In this document: piece after piece, positions 1-7,873 of the stretch
Layout of the letters: each line of letters starts with the position of its first letter
Position numbering within the stretch: the first letter of the stretch is position 1
Source of the DNA: Streptomyces sp. NRRL S-244
Lineage (GTDB): Bacteria; Actinomycetota; Actinomycetes; Streptomycetales; Streptomycetaceae
NCBI RefSeq assembly: GCF_000717915.1
Contig: NZ_JOCX01000012.1
Location: 224,257 to 288,256, forward strand
Direction of reading: 5' to 3'
Length of the DNA stretch: 64,000 nt
The notes under the pieces: generated by a model
The model's database searches: none
What the model was told of the DNA's origin: nothing
Seen by the model: only the letters and a program-made list of their open reading frames with translations
Program-made: the position numbers and the translations under genes

Positions 1-193
1 GTGCGGCGGGAGGTCCGGCGGGAAGCCGCACGGGAAGAAAGGGGTAATCCGGAGCAAGAGGGGAAGGCGGCGGCAGCGGTTCTATCCGCTTCGCACAGAG
101 TCTCGTCACACGGCCGTTCGGGGGTTTAAAGTCTGCCTACCTGGCCGGGTATCAGCGTTGATTCCGATGCCGTTCCACTGGAGGCTGCTCTCC

Positions 194-1138
194 GTGTCGC
201 ACGTTTCCCAAGCTCCCGTCACCACCCCCGACGGCGAGCCGGCCCCGCCCGCACCCACCGCGTACGACCAGGTCAACGGTTGGTTCTCGGGCTATGACCA
301 GGTGCTCTTCGACTGGTTCCTGAGCCGCCGCAGCGGTGCGGAGGAGAAGCCGGGCGATCTTCTCGAACTCGGCGCGTTCATGGGGAAGAGCGCGATCTTC
401 CTCGGGGGGTACCTGAGGGAGGGCGAGGAGTTCACCGTCTGCGACCTCTTCGACTCGCCCGCGCCGGACGACTCCAATCTCGCCGAGATGCAGGACTCGT
501 ACCCCACGCTCACCCGCCGCGGCTTCGAGACGAACTACCTGGCCTTCCGCGAGGCGCTCCCCACGATCATCCAGGCGCCGACCTTCGTCGTCGCCGACCG
601 GGTGCGCCCGGCGAGCTGCCGGTTCGTCCACATCGACGCCTCGCACCTCTACGAGCACGTCGTCCAGGACATCGCGTCCTCGCGCGTCGTGGCGGCCCCG
701 GGCGCGGTCGTCGTCTTCGACGACTACCGCTCCGAGCACTGCCCGGGCGTGGCCGCCGCGGTCTGGGGCGCGGTGGCCACCGGCGAGCTGCACCTCATCT
801 GCGTCTCGGCGTCGAAGCTGTACGCGACCTGGGACGACGCGGCGCCGTACCAGGCGGAGCTGCTCACCTGGCTGGAAGGCCGCAACGACCTGTGGCACGG
901 GGTGGACCTCGTGGCCGGCCAGTCGCTGGTCCGCATCGGTGACGAGGGGGCCGTCCCGCCGGCGCCCCCGCAGCCGCTGCGTCCGGCGCCCGAGCCCGTC
1001 GCGGCGCCCGTGCAGCAGCCGGGGCACCAGCGCGGACCCCGCCCGCGGGCCGGCACGGCCTGGCGCAGGCTGGCCAAGGACCTGCTCCCGCCGGTGGTCA
1101 CCCGCGCGATCGTGGCCTGGCGGCGGCGCCACCGCTGA
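194..1138 (+). CDS. Class I SAM-dependent methyltransferase (Methyltransf_24/TylF-like)
   Basis: Predicted to transfer a methyl group from S-adenosylmethionine to an unknown small molecule or sugar. Motif I reads LLELGAFMGKSA (about residues 48-59). A later HIDASHLYEHVVQDI stretch matches the acidic metal/substrate loop of the TylF/Methyltransf_24 group, and VVVFDDY follows. The last 70 residues are Pro/Arg-rich and look disordered or nucleic-acid/membrane-surface binding. I chose GTG 194 because a GGAGG lies 9 bases upstream; an ATG at 158 has no ribosome site. It stands alone, with the helicase gene convergent downstream. Substrate unknown. Confidence 0.75.
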   Translation: MSHVSQAPVTTPDGEPAPPAPTAYDQVNGWFSGYDQVLFDWFLSRRSGAEEKPGDLLELGAFMGKSAIFLGGYLREGEEFTVCDLFDSPAPDDSNLAEMQDSYPTLTRRGFETNYLAFREALPTIIQAPTFVVADRVRPASCRFVHIDASHLYEHVVQDIASSRVVAAPGAVVVFDDYRSEHCPGVAAAVWGAVATGELHLICVSASKLYATWDDAAPYQAELLTWLEGRNDLWHGVDLVAGQSLVRIGDEGAVPPAPPQPLRPAPEPVAAPVQQPGHQRGPRPRAGTAWRRLAKDLLPPVVTRAIVAWRRRHR

Positions 1139-1229
1139 CCGGCCGCCCGCGCCCGCATCCGTATGTGGTCCGTGCGGGTACGGTGCCGGTCCCCTTGCCG
1201 GGGGCCGGCACCGGCACGTCCGGACCGCG

Positions 1230-2729
1230 TCAGCCGCCCCTGCGGACCCGGGCCGCGCGGCGCGCCTCGGCGAGCTTCCGGGCCTCCGAGGTCTTGCGGG
1301 ACTCCTTGCCCGCCCCCGGCCGGCCCGGACGCGTGCCGATCCCGCGGAAGCCGAGGTCCGAGCCCGAGGGCCGGCCCTTGGCGTCGGTCGGCTCGGCGCC
1401 CGCCAGCGGCACGCCGGACGGGGCCTTGGCCCCGGTGATCCGGCTCAGCGCGGCCTCGCCGGAGCGGACCTGGGTGGTGGTCGGCCGGATCTTGGCCTCG
1501 GCCATCAGCCGGACCATGTCCCGGCGCTGGTTCGGGGTGACCAGGGTGACGACCTTGCCGGACTCGCCGGCACGGGCGGTACGGCCGCCCCGGTGCAGGT
1601 AGTCCTTGTGGTCGGCCGGCGGGTCCACGTTCACGACGAGGTCCAGGTCGTCGATGTGGATGCCGCGCGCGGCGACGTTCGTCGCGACGAGGACCGTGAC
1701 GGCCCCGGTCTTGAACTGCGCGAGCGTGCGCGTGCGCTGCGGCTGCGATTTGCCGCTGTGCAGCCCTTCCGCCCGTACGCCCATGGCCCGCAGGTGTTTC
1801 ACGAACTGGTCCACGCCGTGCTTGGTGTCCAGGAACATCAGCACCCGGCCCTCGCGCGCCGCGATCTCGGTGGCGGCCGAGTACTTGTCGGCGGAGTGGA
1901 TGTGCAGCACGTGGTGGTCCATCGTGCTCACCGAGGCCGCCGACGGGTCCACGGTGTGGGAGACGGGGTCCTTCAGGTAGCTGCGGACGAGCTGGTCCAC
2001 ATTGCGGTCCAGGGTGGCCGAGAACAGCATCCGCTGCCCGGCGTGGTGCACCTGGTCCAGGATCTCGGTGACCTGCGGCATGAAGCCCATGTCGCACATC
2101 TGGTCGGCCTCGTCGAGGACGGTGATCTTCACCCGCTCCAGGTGGACGTCGCGCCGCCCGACCAGGTCGCTGAGGCGCCCGGGGGTGGCCACGACGACCT
2201 CGGCGCCGGTGCGCAGCGCGCTCACCTGCTTGCCGATCGACAGCCCGCCCACCACCGTGGCCATCCGCAGCTCCAGGGCCTGCGCGTACGGAGTCAGCGC
2301 CTCGGTCACCTGCTGCGCCAGCTCGCGCGTCGGTACGAGGACCAGGGCCAGTGGGCGCTTCGGATCGGCCTTGCGGCCCGCGGTGCGCGCCAGCAGCGCC
2401 AGGCCGAAGGCCAGGGTCTTGCCGGAGCCCGTCCGGCCGCGGCCGAGGATGTCCCGGCCGGCCAGGGAGTTGGGGAGCGTGGCCGCCTGGATGGGGAACG
2501 GCTCCGTCACCCCCAGGTCGGTCATCGTCTTCACCAGCTCACGGGGCAGGTCGAGCTCGGAGAAGGCCGCCACCGGCGGGAGCGCCGGCTCGACCGTCTT
2601 CGGCATCGCGAACTCGCCCTGCAGGGGGGCGGTCCGGGGGGTCTTGCCGCCCGACTTCGCACCGCCCTTGGGGCCTGCCTTGGCTCCGGCCTTGATGCCG
2701 AAGCGCCCGTGAACCGACGGGTTCTTCAT
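1230..2729 (-). CDS. DEAD-box ATP-dependent RNA helicase
   Basis: ATP-driven RNA unwinding protein of the DEAD-box family. The family motifs are visible in order: Q motif (F56...Q81), Walker A TGSGKT near residues 100-105, PTRELAQQ, VVATPGR, DEAD at 206-209, SAT, and the C-terminal HRGGRTARAG motif VI. The first 45 residues are a Lys/Gly-rich tail (repeated GAKAGPKGGAK type), and the C-terminus is again Arg/Lys-rich, as in other actinobacterial members, probably for RNA contact. At 499 aa it is a full-length RhlE/CshA-type protein. A GGAAGG site precedes the ATG. Single gene, probably linked to cold or growth response; the cold-shock gene lies 1.2 kb away. Confidence 0.93.
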   Translation of the reverse strand: MKNPSVHGRFGIKAGAKAGPKGGAKSGGKTPRTAPLQGEFAMPKTVEPALPPVAAFSELDLPRELVKTMTDLGVTEPFPIQAATLPNSLAGRDILGRGRTGSGKTLAFGLALLARTAGRKADPKRPLALVLVPTRELAQQVTEALTPYAQALELRMATVVGGLSIGKQVSALRTGAEVVVATPGRLSDLVGRRDVHLERVKITVLDEADQMCDMGFMPQVTEILDQVHHAGQRMLFSATLDRNVDQLVRSYLKDPVSHTVDPSAASVSTMDHHVLHIHSADKYSAATEIAAREGRVLMFLDTKHGVDQFVKHLRAMGVRAEGLHSGKSQPQRTRTLAQFKTGAVTVLVATNVAARGIHIDDLDLVVNVDPPADHKDYLHRGGRTARAGESGKVVTLVTPNQRRDMVRLMAEAKIRPTTTQVRSGEAALSRITGAKAPSGVPLAGAEPTDAKGRPSGSDLGFRGIGTRPGRPGAGKESRKTSEARKLAEARRAARVRRGG

Positions 2730-2813
2730 GCAGAACCTTCCGTGAGACGTGAAAAGTCGAATTTTACCATCGGGGCCGCGGTGCCACGGGGGTGCTATGG
2801 CACCTCGTGGGCG

Positions 2814-3308
2814 CTACGGCGCCTCGGGGCCGAGCCGCCCGCTCCGCACCTCGGCGAGATGGGCCGTGATCTCGACCGTCGCCCGCGCGAACCAGTCGGC
2901 GATGACGGCGATCTCGTCGGGGGAGTACTCGGCGAACACCGCGCCGAGGCGGGCGTAGAAGGGCTCGTACACGGCGAAGACACGGGCCGTGGCCGCCGGG
3001 TCGGCCACCACGCGCACCCGGCGCCGGTCCGCGGGATCCGGCTGCCGGCGGGCGTATCCGGCCCGCTCCAGGCGGTTGAGCACCCCGGTCACGGCGCCGG
3101 TGGTCAGGTTCGTGAGCTCCGCGAGGTCCCCGGCGCCCAGCGGGGCGTCCCCGGCTCCCAGGATGTGGCCCAGGCAGGTCAGGTCGGTGACGTTCAGCCC
3201 GAGCAGCTGCGCGACTTCCTGCTGGCCGATGAGGCCCAGCGCGACGTACCGGTCCATGCGCGACAGCGCCTCCTGGGCCGTGGCCGCGGGGCGGGACTTG
3301 CCCTGCAC
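2814..3308 (-). CDS. MarR family transcriptional regulator
   Basis: Winged-helix DNA-binding repressor of the MarR family (164 aa, usual size). The core helix-turn-helix and wing are seen in the stretch running LAELTNLTTGAVTGVLNRLE followed by GYARRQPDPADRRR, the classic MarR wing with DRR. The gene is divergent from the small membrane protein gene at 3417. The gap between them holds two nested dyads that are likely its operator, so it probably represses both itself and its neighbour. Ligand unknown. Confidence 0.9.
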   Translation of the reverse strand: MQGKSRPAATAQEALSRMDRYVALGLIGQQEVAQLLGLNVTDLTCLGHILGAGDAPLGAGDLAELTNLTTGAVTGVLNRLERAGYARRQPDPADRRRVRVVADPAATARVFAVYEPFYARLGAVFAEYSPDEIAVIADWFARATVEITAHLAEVRSGRLGPEAP

Positions 3309-3317
3309 GCAGATACT

Positions 3318-3369
3318 CCTTAGTGTCTAAGTAACTTAGCTTGTGAGATGCTTATCTTGTTCACTAAGG
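3318..3369. promoter_or_regulatory. MarR operator/promoter region with nested dyads
   Basis: Directly seen: CCTTAGTG (3318-3325) and its exact reverse complement CACTAAGG (3362-3369) bracket an A+T-rich segment. Inside it lies the palindrome CTAAGTAACTTAG (3327-3339). The repeated core is CTTAG/CTAAG. This is the only A+T-rich patch between the divergent MarR gene and the membrane-protein gene, so it is the best candidate for the operator and overlapping promoters. Confidence 0.6.
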
Positions 3370-3416
3370 CATCTCGCCGTACGAGCCTACTGCCGCCCGT
3401 CCGTCAGGGGAGAATC

Positions 3417-3800
3417 ATGAGCGCGCACGGAGACGTCGACATGGGTCACACGGTCGCCGGCTGGACCGGCACCGCCCTGGCCCTGCTGGGCTGTACCGGA
3501 GCCGGGGTCGCCCTGTGCGTGGCCTGGGCCCCCGGGATCTGGTTCGGCCTCGGCCTCGTCGCGGTGGCCGGACTCGTCACCTGGGTCCTGCACCTCGCCG
3601 GCTGGGGCAAGCCCGGCGGTCCCCGCCCCCGCGCCGAGTGGGACTGGCGCACCAGGGACACCGCCGCGCTGTCCGGGCACGCGCACTGCCTGGGCTGCCG
3701 GGCCGCCGGACCGCGCCGAGCCGCGGCGGCGGCCCCTCGGCCGGTTCCCGCCGAGTCGGGCGGTCATGAGTTCGAACCTGCCCCGGTTGGCCGTGCCTGA
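3417..3800 (+). CDS. Small two-helix membrane protein (HGxxPAAW-like)
   Basis: 127-residue protein with an N-terminal SAHGDVDMGHTVAGW stretch resembling the HG..AAW signature of a small Streptomyces membrane family, followed by two hydrophobic segments (about residues 18-38 and 42-62). A Trp/Arg cytoplasmic part and a Pro/Ala-rich tail follow. The ATG at 3417 has AGGGGAGA upstream; an upstream in-frame ATG at 3348 lies inside the MarR dyad region and is rejected. Function unknown; its expression is probably controlled by the divergent MarR regulator. Confidence 0.65.
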   Translation: MSAHGDVDMGHTVAGWTGTALALLGCTGAGVALCVAWAPGIWFGLGLVAVAGLVTWVLHLAGWGKPGGPRPRAEWDWRTRDTAALSGHAHCLGCRAAGPRRAAAAAPRPVPAESGGHEFEPAPVGRA

Positions 3801-3887
3801 GGTGTGGTGGGAGTGACGGACGGGCAGGATTGGGACGGTTGCACCGCACGTGTGGCCCGCGTGGAACGTTGAGAAGGATCAGTACTG

Positions 3888-4094
3888 ATGGCAACAGGCA
3901 CCGTGAAGTGGTTCAACTCGGAGAAGGGGTTCGGCTTCATCCAGCAGGACGACGGCGGCCCCGACGTGTTCGTGCACTTCTCCGCCATCCAGACCACCGG
4001 ATTCAAGGAGCTGCAGGAAGGCGCGAAGGTCGAGTTCGACGTCACCCAGGGCCCCAAGGGCCCGCAGGCGGAGAACGTGGTTCCTATCGGGTGA
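3888..4094 (+). CDS. Cold-shock protein (CspA/CSD family)
   Basis: 68-residue single-stranded nucleic-acid-binding protein that acts as an RNA chaperone. It has both RNA-binding motifs of the cold-shock domain: KGFGFI (residues 14-19) and VFVHFSAI (about 28-35). Length and start (ATGGCAACAGGC after a GAGAAGG ribosome site) are typical. It is one of several paralogues usual in Streptomyces. A strong hairpin terminator follows at 4148-4180. Confidence 0.97.
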   Translation: MATGTVKWFNSEKGFGFIQQDDGGPDVFVHFSAIQTTGFKELQEGAKVEFDVTQGPKGPQAENVVPIG

Positions 4095-4147
4095 CGCCGC
4101 TTTCGGTGACGCCGCTTTGACGCCACTTCACGAGCCCAGCCCGTGAC

Positions 4148-4180
4148 ATGAGCCCCGCCGGTCGGTCCGGCGGGGCTCAT
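4148..4180. terminator. Intrinsic-type hairpin terminator after cold-shock gene
   Basis: ATGAGCCCCGCCGG (4148-4161) and CCGGCGGGGCTCAT (4167-4180) are perfect reverse complements around a 5-base loop. It sits between the cold-shock gene and the convergent TetR gene, so it can stop transcription from both sides. Confidence 0.85.
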
Positions 4181-4196
4181 GGCTGTCCGTCCTGGA

Positions 4197-4775
4197 TCAC
4201 GGCGCCGGCCGGGAGCCCGCGCGGTGCAGGGCCAGCAGCAGCGGCCAGAGGTGGTCCGCCAGTTCCGCGGGGGAACCCGGGACGCTGCCGTGCAGCCAGT
4301 CGGCGAGGATCCCGGTGAACGCGGCGGCCACCGCCGAGGCCACCAGGTCGGCGTGAGGGGCGCCGGCCGCCGCGCGCTCGGCGCGGGCCCGGGCGCGCAG
4401 CTCCCGGTGGAGCCGCTCGCCGAGCGGGCCGCCGCCGCCCGGCAGGAGCAGGGTGCGGTACAGGGCCGCGTGCGCGGCGGCGTCGGCGAGGAAACCGGCC
4501 AGCGCGGCCGGGGGCCGGGCCGGGGCCCGGGCCCCGGGCTCCGTCTGCCAGGCGTGCAGGGCGTCGACCGCCGCGTGCACGACATCGGCGCAGGCGTCGA
4601 CGGCCAGCGCCGGGAGGTCCTCGTAGTGCAGGTAGAACGTGGCGCGGCCGACCCCGGCCCGGCGGGCCACCGCCGAGACGCTGACCTCCCCGAGCGGCCG
4701 GTCCGCGCACTCGGCGAGGAGGCTCTCGCGCAGCCGGGCCTTGGTGCGGGCGGTGCGCGGGTCCTCCGGGCTCAC
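4197..4775 (-). CDS. TetR family transcriptional regulator
   Basis: 192-residue repressor with a TetR N-terminal helix-turn-helix (VSVSAVARRAGVGRATFYLHYEDL, here split: VSAVARRAGVG then RATFYLHYED, residues about 25-48). The C-terminal ligand-binding part is Ala-rich and not assignable. The GTG at 4775 overlaps the TGA of the upstream DUF1304 gene (GTGA), so the two are translationally coupled. The probable operator is the 26-base palindrome upstream of DUF1304 at 5170-5195, which would make this an autoregulated pair also touching the divergent BtrH-like gene. Confidence 0.88.
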   Translation of the reverse strand: MSPEDPRTARTKARLRESLLAECADRPLGEVSVSAVARRAGVGRATFYLHYEDLPALAVDACADVVHAAVDALHAWQTEPGARAPARPPAALAGFLADAAAHAALYRTLLLPGGGGPLGERLHRELRARARAERAAAGAPHADLVASAVAAAFTGILADWLHGSVPGSPAELADHLWPLLLALHRAGSRPAP

Positions 4776-5125
4776 GCGGCCAGCAGCGCCGCGCCGAGGG
4801 CGAGGGCGCCGGGCAGTGCCTGGGCGACGAGGATGCGGCGGTTGGCGGTCGCGCCCCCGTACAGCCCGGCGACGATCACGCAGACGAGGAAGAAGACCTG
4901 CGTGGCGAGCGAGTCGATGACCAGCGACCAGACCAGGCCGGCGGCCAGGAAGCCGTTGTAGAGGCCCTGGTTGGCGGCGAGCGGCGCGGTGCGGCGGGCG
5001 AGGTCCTCGTCGAAGCCCGACAGGGCCCGGCCGGGCGGCCGCTGCCACAGGAACATCTCCAGGACCAGGAAGTACACGTGCAGGGCGGCGACGACACCTA
5101 TGAGGACCTGAGCGACCGTGTGCAC
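4772..5125 (-). CDS. DUF1304 family integral membrane protein
   Basis: 117-residue protein with about four membrane helices. Family-like features are the N-terminal helix with LEMFLW, the ANQGLYNGFLAAGL segment, and a final Ala/Leu helix. These match the DUF1304 family, whose role is unknown. GTG 5125 was chosen because GGAGGT lies just upstream and the length fits the family; a longer reading from 5182 would run through the operator palindrome. It forms an operon with the TetR gene (4-base overlap), suggesting a TetR-controlled small membrane protein, perhaps for export or stress. Confidence 0.85.
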   Translation of the reverse strand: MHTVAQVLIGVVAALHVYFLVLEMFLWQRPPGRALSGFDEDLARRTAPLAANQGLYNGFLAAGLVWSLVIDSLATQVFFLVCVIVAGLYGGATANRRILVAQALPGALALGAALLAA

Positions 5126-5169
5126 GGCCACCTCCGTTTCGCGGGCTGGTGGAGCAGCGTCAGCGGGCA

Positions 5170-5195
5170 ACTTCCTGGACAACTGTACAGGAAGT
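5170..5195. promoter_or_regulatory. 26-bp palindromic operator (TetR candidate)
   Basis: ACTTCCTGGACA and TGTACAGGAAGT flank an AC centre. The arms are reverse complements with one mismatch over 12 bases. The site lies between the divergent DUF1304-TetR operon and the BtrH-like gene. Size and position fit a TetR dimer-pair site, but the binding protein is inferred. Confidence 0.65.
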
Positions 5196-5261
5196 CGTGG
5201 TGGCCGGCCGCCCGGCCGGCGGTCGTGAGTTCACCCGGTCGGGCGCGGCTACGCTGGCCGC

Positions 5262-6260
5262 ATGACCCCGCTCGTCTATTCGGACTTCGGCACCGGCCGC
5301 CACCGCGAGAGCTCGCTCATCCGCCACGCCCTCGGGAGCGTGCACGACGAGGTGCTGATCGCAGGCCTCGCGGGCGGGATCGGCTTCATGTACTTCGTCT
5401 TCGAGTACGCCGGCCACCTGCCGATGCCGACGATCGTCGCCCAGGCCCACCCCCAGCCCTGGGTGCAGACGGCTCTGGGCCGGCTGAACGTCCCGTACGA
5501 GGCCACGCGCAGCGCCAAACCACGCTGGGGCAGGGTGTGCGCGGCCCTGGACGACGGGCGTCCGGTGTTCTGCACCGTCGACCGGTCCCGGCTGCCCTGG
5601 CATCAGGGCGTCCCGGAGATGGCCGGCGCGGATCCGTACACCGTGGTCGTGGCGGGGTACGAGGGCGCCGGGGGCGAGACCCTCTACGTCGAGGACGGGG
5701 CGAAGGCCCCCTACCGGATCGGCCGGGAGGAGTTCGGCGCCGCCTGGACGGGGCACCGCAAGGGCCATCACCAGATGGTGGTGCCCACCGGGCCGGCCAC
5801 CGCCGGGCCGGACCTCGACGAGGCCGTCGCCACCACCGCCGCCCGGCTCACCGGACCGGTCCTGGGCAACCAGTTCGACGTCAACTTCGGCTTCTCCGGC
5901 ATGGAGAAGTTCGCCGCGCAGCTGCGCGACACCAGCACCAGGACGGGCTGGGAGCGCCGGTTCGCCGGCCCGGAGGCCTTCCGGGTGGGCACCGGGCGGC
6001 TGTACGCCTGCCTGGAGGAGGAGTGGACCGCCCCCGGTGCCACCCGGCCGCTGTACGCCGACTTCCTCGACCTCGCCGGGCGGCGGGAGGCGGCCTCGCT
6101 CCTGCGGGATTCCGCCGGGCACTGGTCACGGCTGGCGGCTCTGGCCCGTACGGCCGAGCCGGACTCCGACGCCGCCGCGCGGCGGGCCCTGTTCGACGCA
6201 TGCGCCGAACTCGTGGACCGCTCGCTGGAGCTGGAGCGCCGGGCCGTCGCCCTGCTCTGA
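5262..6260 (+). CDS. BtrH-like N-terminal domain plus DUF4872-type protein, catalytic Cys apparently replaced
   Basis: 332-residue protein. The N-terminal half carries the features of the BtrH/cysteine-peptidase-like fold (ESSLIRHAL, then GLAGGIGFMYFVFEY, then GRPVFCTVD). The C-terminal half matches the DUF4872 region that usually follows. BtrH moves an acyl group from a carrier protein onto butirosin. In the family as I recall it, the first helix begins with His-Cys; here it reads RHRESS, with Arg at the Cys position, so acyl transfer by the usual mechanism is doubtful. No carrier protein or aminoglycoside gene is nearby. It is divergent from the DUF1304-TetR operon. Confidence 0.65.
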   Translation: MTPLVYSDFGTGRHRESSLIRHALGSVHDEVLIAGLAGGIGFMYFVFEYAGHLPMPTIVAQAHPQPWVQTALGRLNVPYEATRSAKPRWGRVCAALDDGRPVFCTVDRSRLPWHQGVPEMAGADPYTVVVAGYEGAGGETLYVEDGAKAPYRIGREEFGAAWTGHRKGHHQMVVPTGPATAGPDLDEAVATTAARLTGPVLGNQFDVNFGFSGMEKFAAQLRDTSTRTGWERRFAGPEAFRVGTGRLYACLEEEWTAPGATRPLYADFLDLAGRREAASLLRDSAGHWSRLAALARTAEPDSDAAARRALFDACAELVDRSLELERRAVALL

Positions 6261-6310
6261 GCCGTACGGGGCCGTACGGGGCCGTACGGGGCCGTACGGG
6301 GCCGTACGGG
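6261..6310. repeat. Five perfect 10-bp tandem repeats
   Basis: GCCGTACGGG is repeated five times without error, starting at the base after the stop codon of the BtrH-like gene. Each unit contains the palindrome CCGTACGG, so the run can form many alternative hairpins. The last unit leads directly into the terminator stem. Copy number probably varies between strains by replication slippage. Confidence 0.95.
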
Positions 6311-6338
6311 CCACCGCGGCGGGACGCCGCGGTGGCCC
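6308..6338. terminator. Bidirectional hairpin terminator
   Basis: GGGCCACCGCGGCG (6308-6321) and CGCCGCGGTGGCCC (6325-6338) form a perfect 14-bp stem with a 3-base GGA loop. It lies between the convergent BtrH-like and ferredoxin genes and can end both transcripts. Confidence 0.85.
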
Positions 6339-6340
6339 GC

Positions 6341-6544
6341 TCACTCCTCCCGGATGCTGATGGCGGCCACCGGGCAGGCGCGGGCGGCCTCGCGCAGCAG
6401 CGGGCTGCCCTTGCCGTCCTCCCGGCCCGGGAGCACCTGGCTGAAGCCGTCGTCGTCCTGGGTGAACACGTCCGGCGCGGTCAGGGCGCACTGCCCGGCG
6501 CCGATGCAGATGTCCGTGTTGATGTCGATGCGCTGTGGCGACAT
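6341..6544 (-). CDS. 3Fe-4S/4Fe-4S ferredoxin, P450 partner
   Basis: 67-residue electron-transfer protein. Cysteine pattern CIGAGQC (CxxGxxC) and a distal CPVAAI are typical of the single-cluster ferredoxins encoded next to Streptomyces cytochromes P450 (SuaB/SubB type); the middle of the usual four cysteines is missing, which suggests a [3Fe-4S] cluster. ATG 6544 follows GTGAGGAG and lies 5 bases after the P450 stop. An alternative in-frame ATG at 6556 overlaps the P450 end but lacks a ribosome site. It should reduce the P450 upstream in the same operon; no ferredoxin reductase is in the window. Confidence 0.9.
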   Translation of the reverse strand: MSPQRIDINTDICIGAGQCALTAPDVFTQDDDGFSQVLPGREDGKGSPLLREAARACPVAAISIREE

Positions 6545-6549
6545 GCTCC

Positions 6550-7737
6550 TCACCATGCCACGGGGAGTTCGACCATGCCCTGAATGGTGTCGCCGGGCCG
6601 GAACGGGATCCGGTCCGGATCGGCCGCCAGCCGGAGCCCGGGCAGCCGCGCGAACAGCGTCCCGAGGGCGATCTCCATCTCGGCGCGGGCCAGGTTCTGC
6701 CCGAGGCACTGGTGGATGCCGAAGCCGAACGCGACGTGGTGCCGGGCGGACCGGTGCCAGTCCAGCGAGTCCGGCCGCTCGAACGCCGCGGCGTCCCGGT
6801 TGATGACGGAGGTGGAGAAGACCACCCCGTCGTCCGGGCGGATCGTCACCCCGCCGATCTCGATGTCCTCGGTGGCCACCCGCAGCATTCCGTCCGCGAT
6901 GGACAGGAAGCGCATCAGCTCCTCGACGGCCACCGAGATCAGCGACGGGTCGGCGCGCAGCTCGGCCAGCTGCTCCGGATGCCGCAGCAGGGTGAACGTG
7001 CCGAGCGAGATCATGTTCGCGGTGGTCTCGTGGCCGGCGACCAGCAGGATCGCGGCCAGCGAGACCAGCTCATCGACGTCGGTCTCACCGGTCTCCAGGC
7101 GGGTGGCGACGAGCTCGTCCAGCAGCCCCTCGCCCGGCTCCCGCCGCTTGCGCTCGATCAGATCGGCCAGGTAGCCGTTGATCTGGTCCCGCGCGTTCTC
7201 CACGTCGGCGAGCTCCGGCCCGCGCAGCAGCAGCCGCGACTGCGCCTCGAAGAACTCGTGGTCCTCGTACGGGACTCCGAGCAGGGCGCAGATCACCATC
7301 GAGGGGACGGGCAGGGCGAAGTCGCCCACCAGCTCGGCCGACGGGCCCCTGGCGATCATCTCGTCGATCAGCCGGTCCACGGTCTCCTGGATGGCGGGCC
7401 GCAGGGCCGCGGTCCGCTTCAGGGTGAAGCTGGGGATGAGCATGCGGCGCTGGACGTTGTGCTCGGGGTCGTCGAGGCCGAGCAGTGCCGTACGGCGGTT
7501 CTGGAGCCCCTTGAACCGCTTGGTGGGTGTGGGGAAGGCCTGGTTCTGCCGGTCGGCGGAGAGCCGTCCGTCGGAGAGCAGGGCGCGCGCCTCGGCGTGC
7601 CCGGTGACCACCCAGACCGAGCGGCCGTCGAAGAGGGTGACCCGGGAGAGCGGCCGGCTCTCGCGGAGCGGGTCGTACGCGGTCGGCGGGTGGTAGGGGC
7701 AGGTTCGGTCCTGGGGAAAGGCAACGGTCTCTGACAT
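6550..7737 (-). CDS. Cytochrome P450 (CYP105-like)
   Basis: 395-residue haem monooxygenase. It has the I-helix oxygen-binding motif AGHETT, the K-helix ExxR (ELMR), and the haem-binding loop FGFGIHQCLGQNLAR with the Cys ligand. The loop and the companion ferredoxin gene resemble the CYP105 family (SuaC type), which oxidises xenobiotics and secondary metabolites; subfamily not determined. ATG 7737 follows GAGGTG. The upstream region carries an inverted repeat and a repeated CCACTTT element. No biosynthetic cluster surrounds it, so it may be a detoxifying enzyme. Confidence 0.93.
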   Translation of the reverse strand: MSETVAFPQDRTCPYHPPTAYDPLRESRPLSRVTLFDGRSVWVVTGHAEARALLSDGRLSADRQNQAFPTPTKRFKGLQNRRTALLGLDDPEHNVQRRMLIPSFTLKRTAALRPAIQETVDRLIDEMIARGPSAELVGDFALPVPSMVICALLGVPYEDHEFFEAQSRLLLRGPELADVENARDQINGYLADLIERKRREPGEGLLDELVATRLETGETDVDELVSLAAILLVAGHETTANMISLGTFTLLRHPEQLAELRADPSLISVAVEELMRFLSIADGMLRVATEDIEIGGVTIRPDDGVVFSTSVINRDAAAFERPDSLDWHRSARHHVAFGFGIHQCLGQNLARAEMEIALGTLFARLPGLRLAADPDRIPFRPGDTIQGMVELPVAW

Positions 7738-7802
7738 GCAGCACCTCGTAAGCATGGTTCCGTGGGTCCGTCTCGCCGGAATCCATTACATGCCCTAGGC
7801 AC

Positions 7803-7846
7803 CTATCTGACCTATGCCACTTTCGGCCAGATAGCCCACTTTGGCC
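7803..7846. promoter_or_regulatory. Repeat-rich region upstream of P450 operon
   Basis: CTATCTG (7803-7809) and CAGATAG (7828-7834) are exact inverted repeats 18 bases apart. Overlapping them are direct repeats CCACTTTCGGCC (7817-7828) and CCACTTTGGCC (7836-7846). They sit about 70-110 bases upstream of the P450 start in the gap after the thioredoxin-like gene. Likely operator or activator sites; the regulator is unknown. Confidence 0.45.
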
Positions 7847-7873
7847 CGCCCGGCCCAGCGGCCGCCGGGACGC

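Noticed and set aside
1..157. Possible gene start or RNA at the window edge
   Set aside because: Only short frames without bias or ribosome sites were seen, and no tRNA-like cloverleaf could be drawn.
6261..6310. CRISPR-like array
   Set aside because: The units are 10 bases, directly adjacent, without spacers; no cas genes are present.
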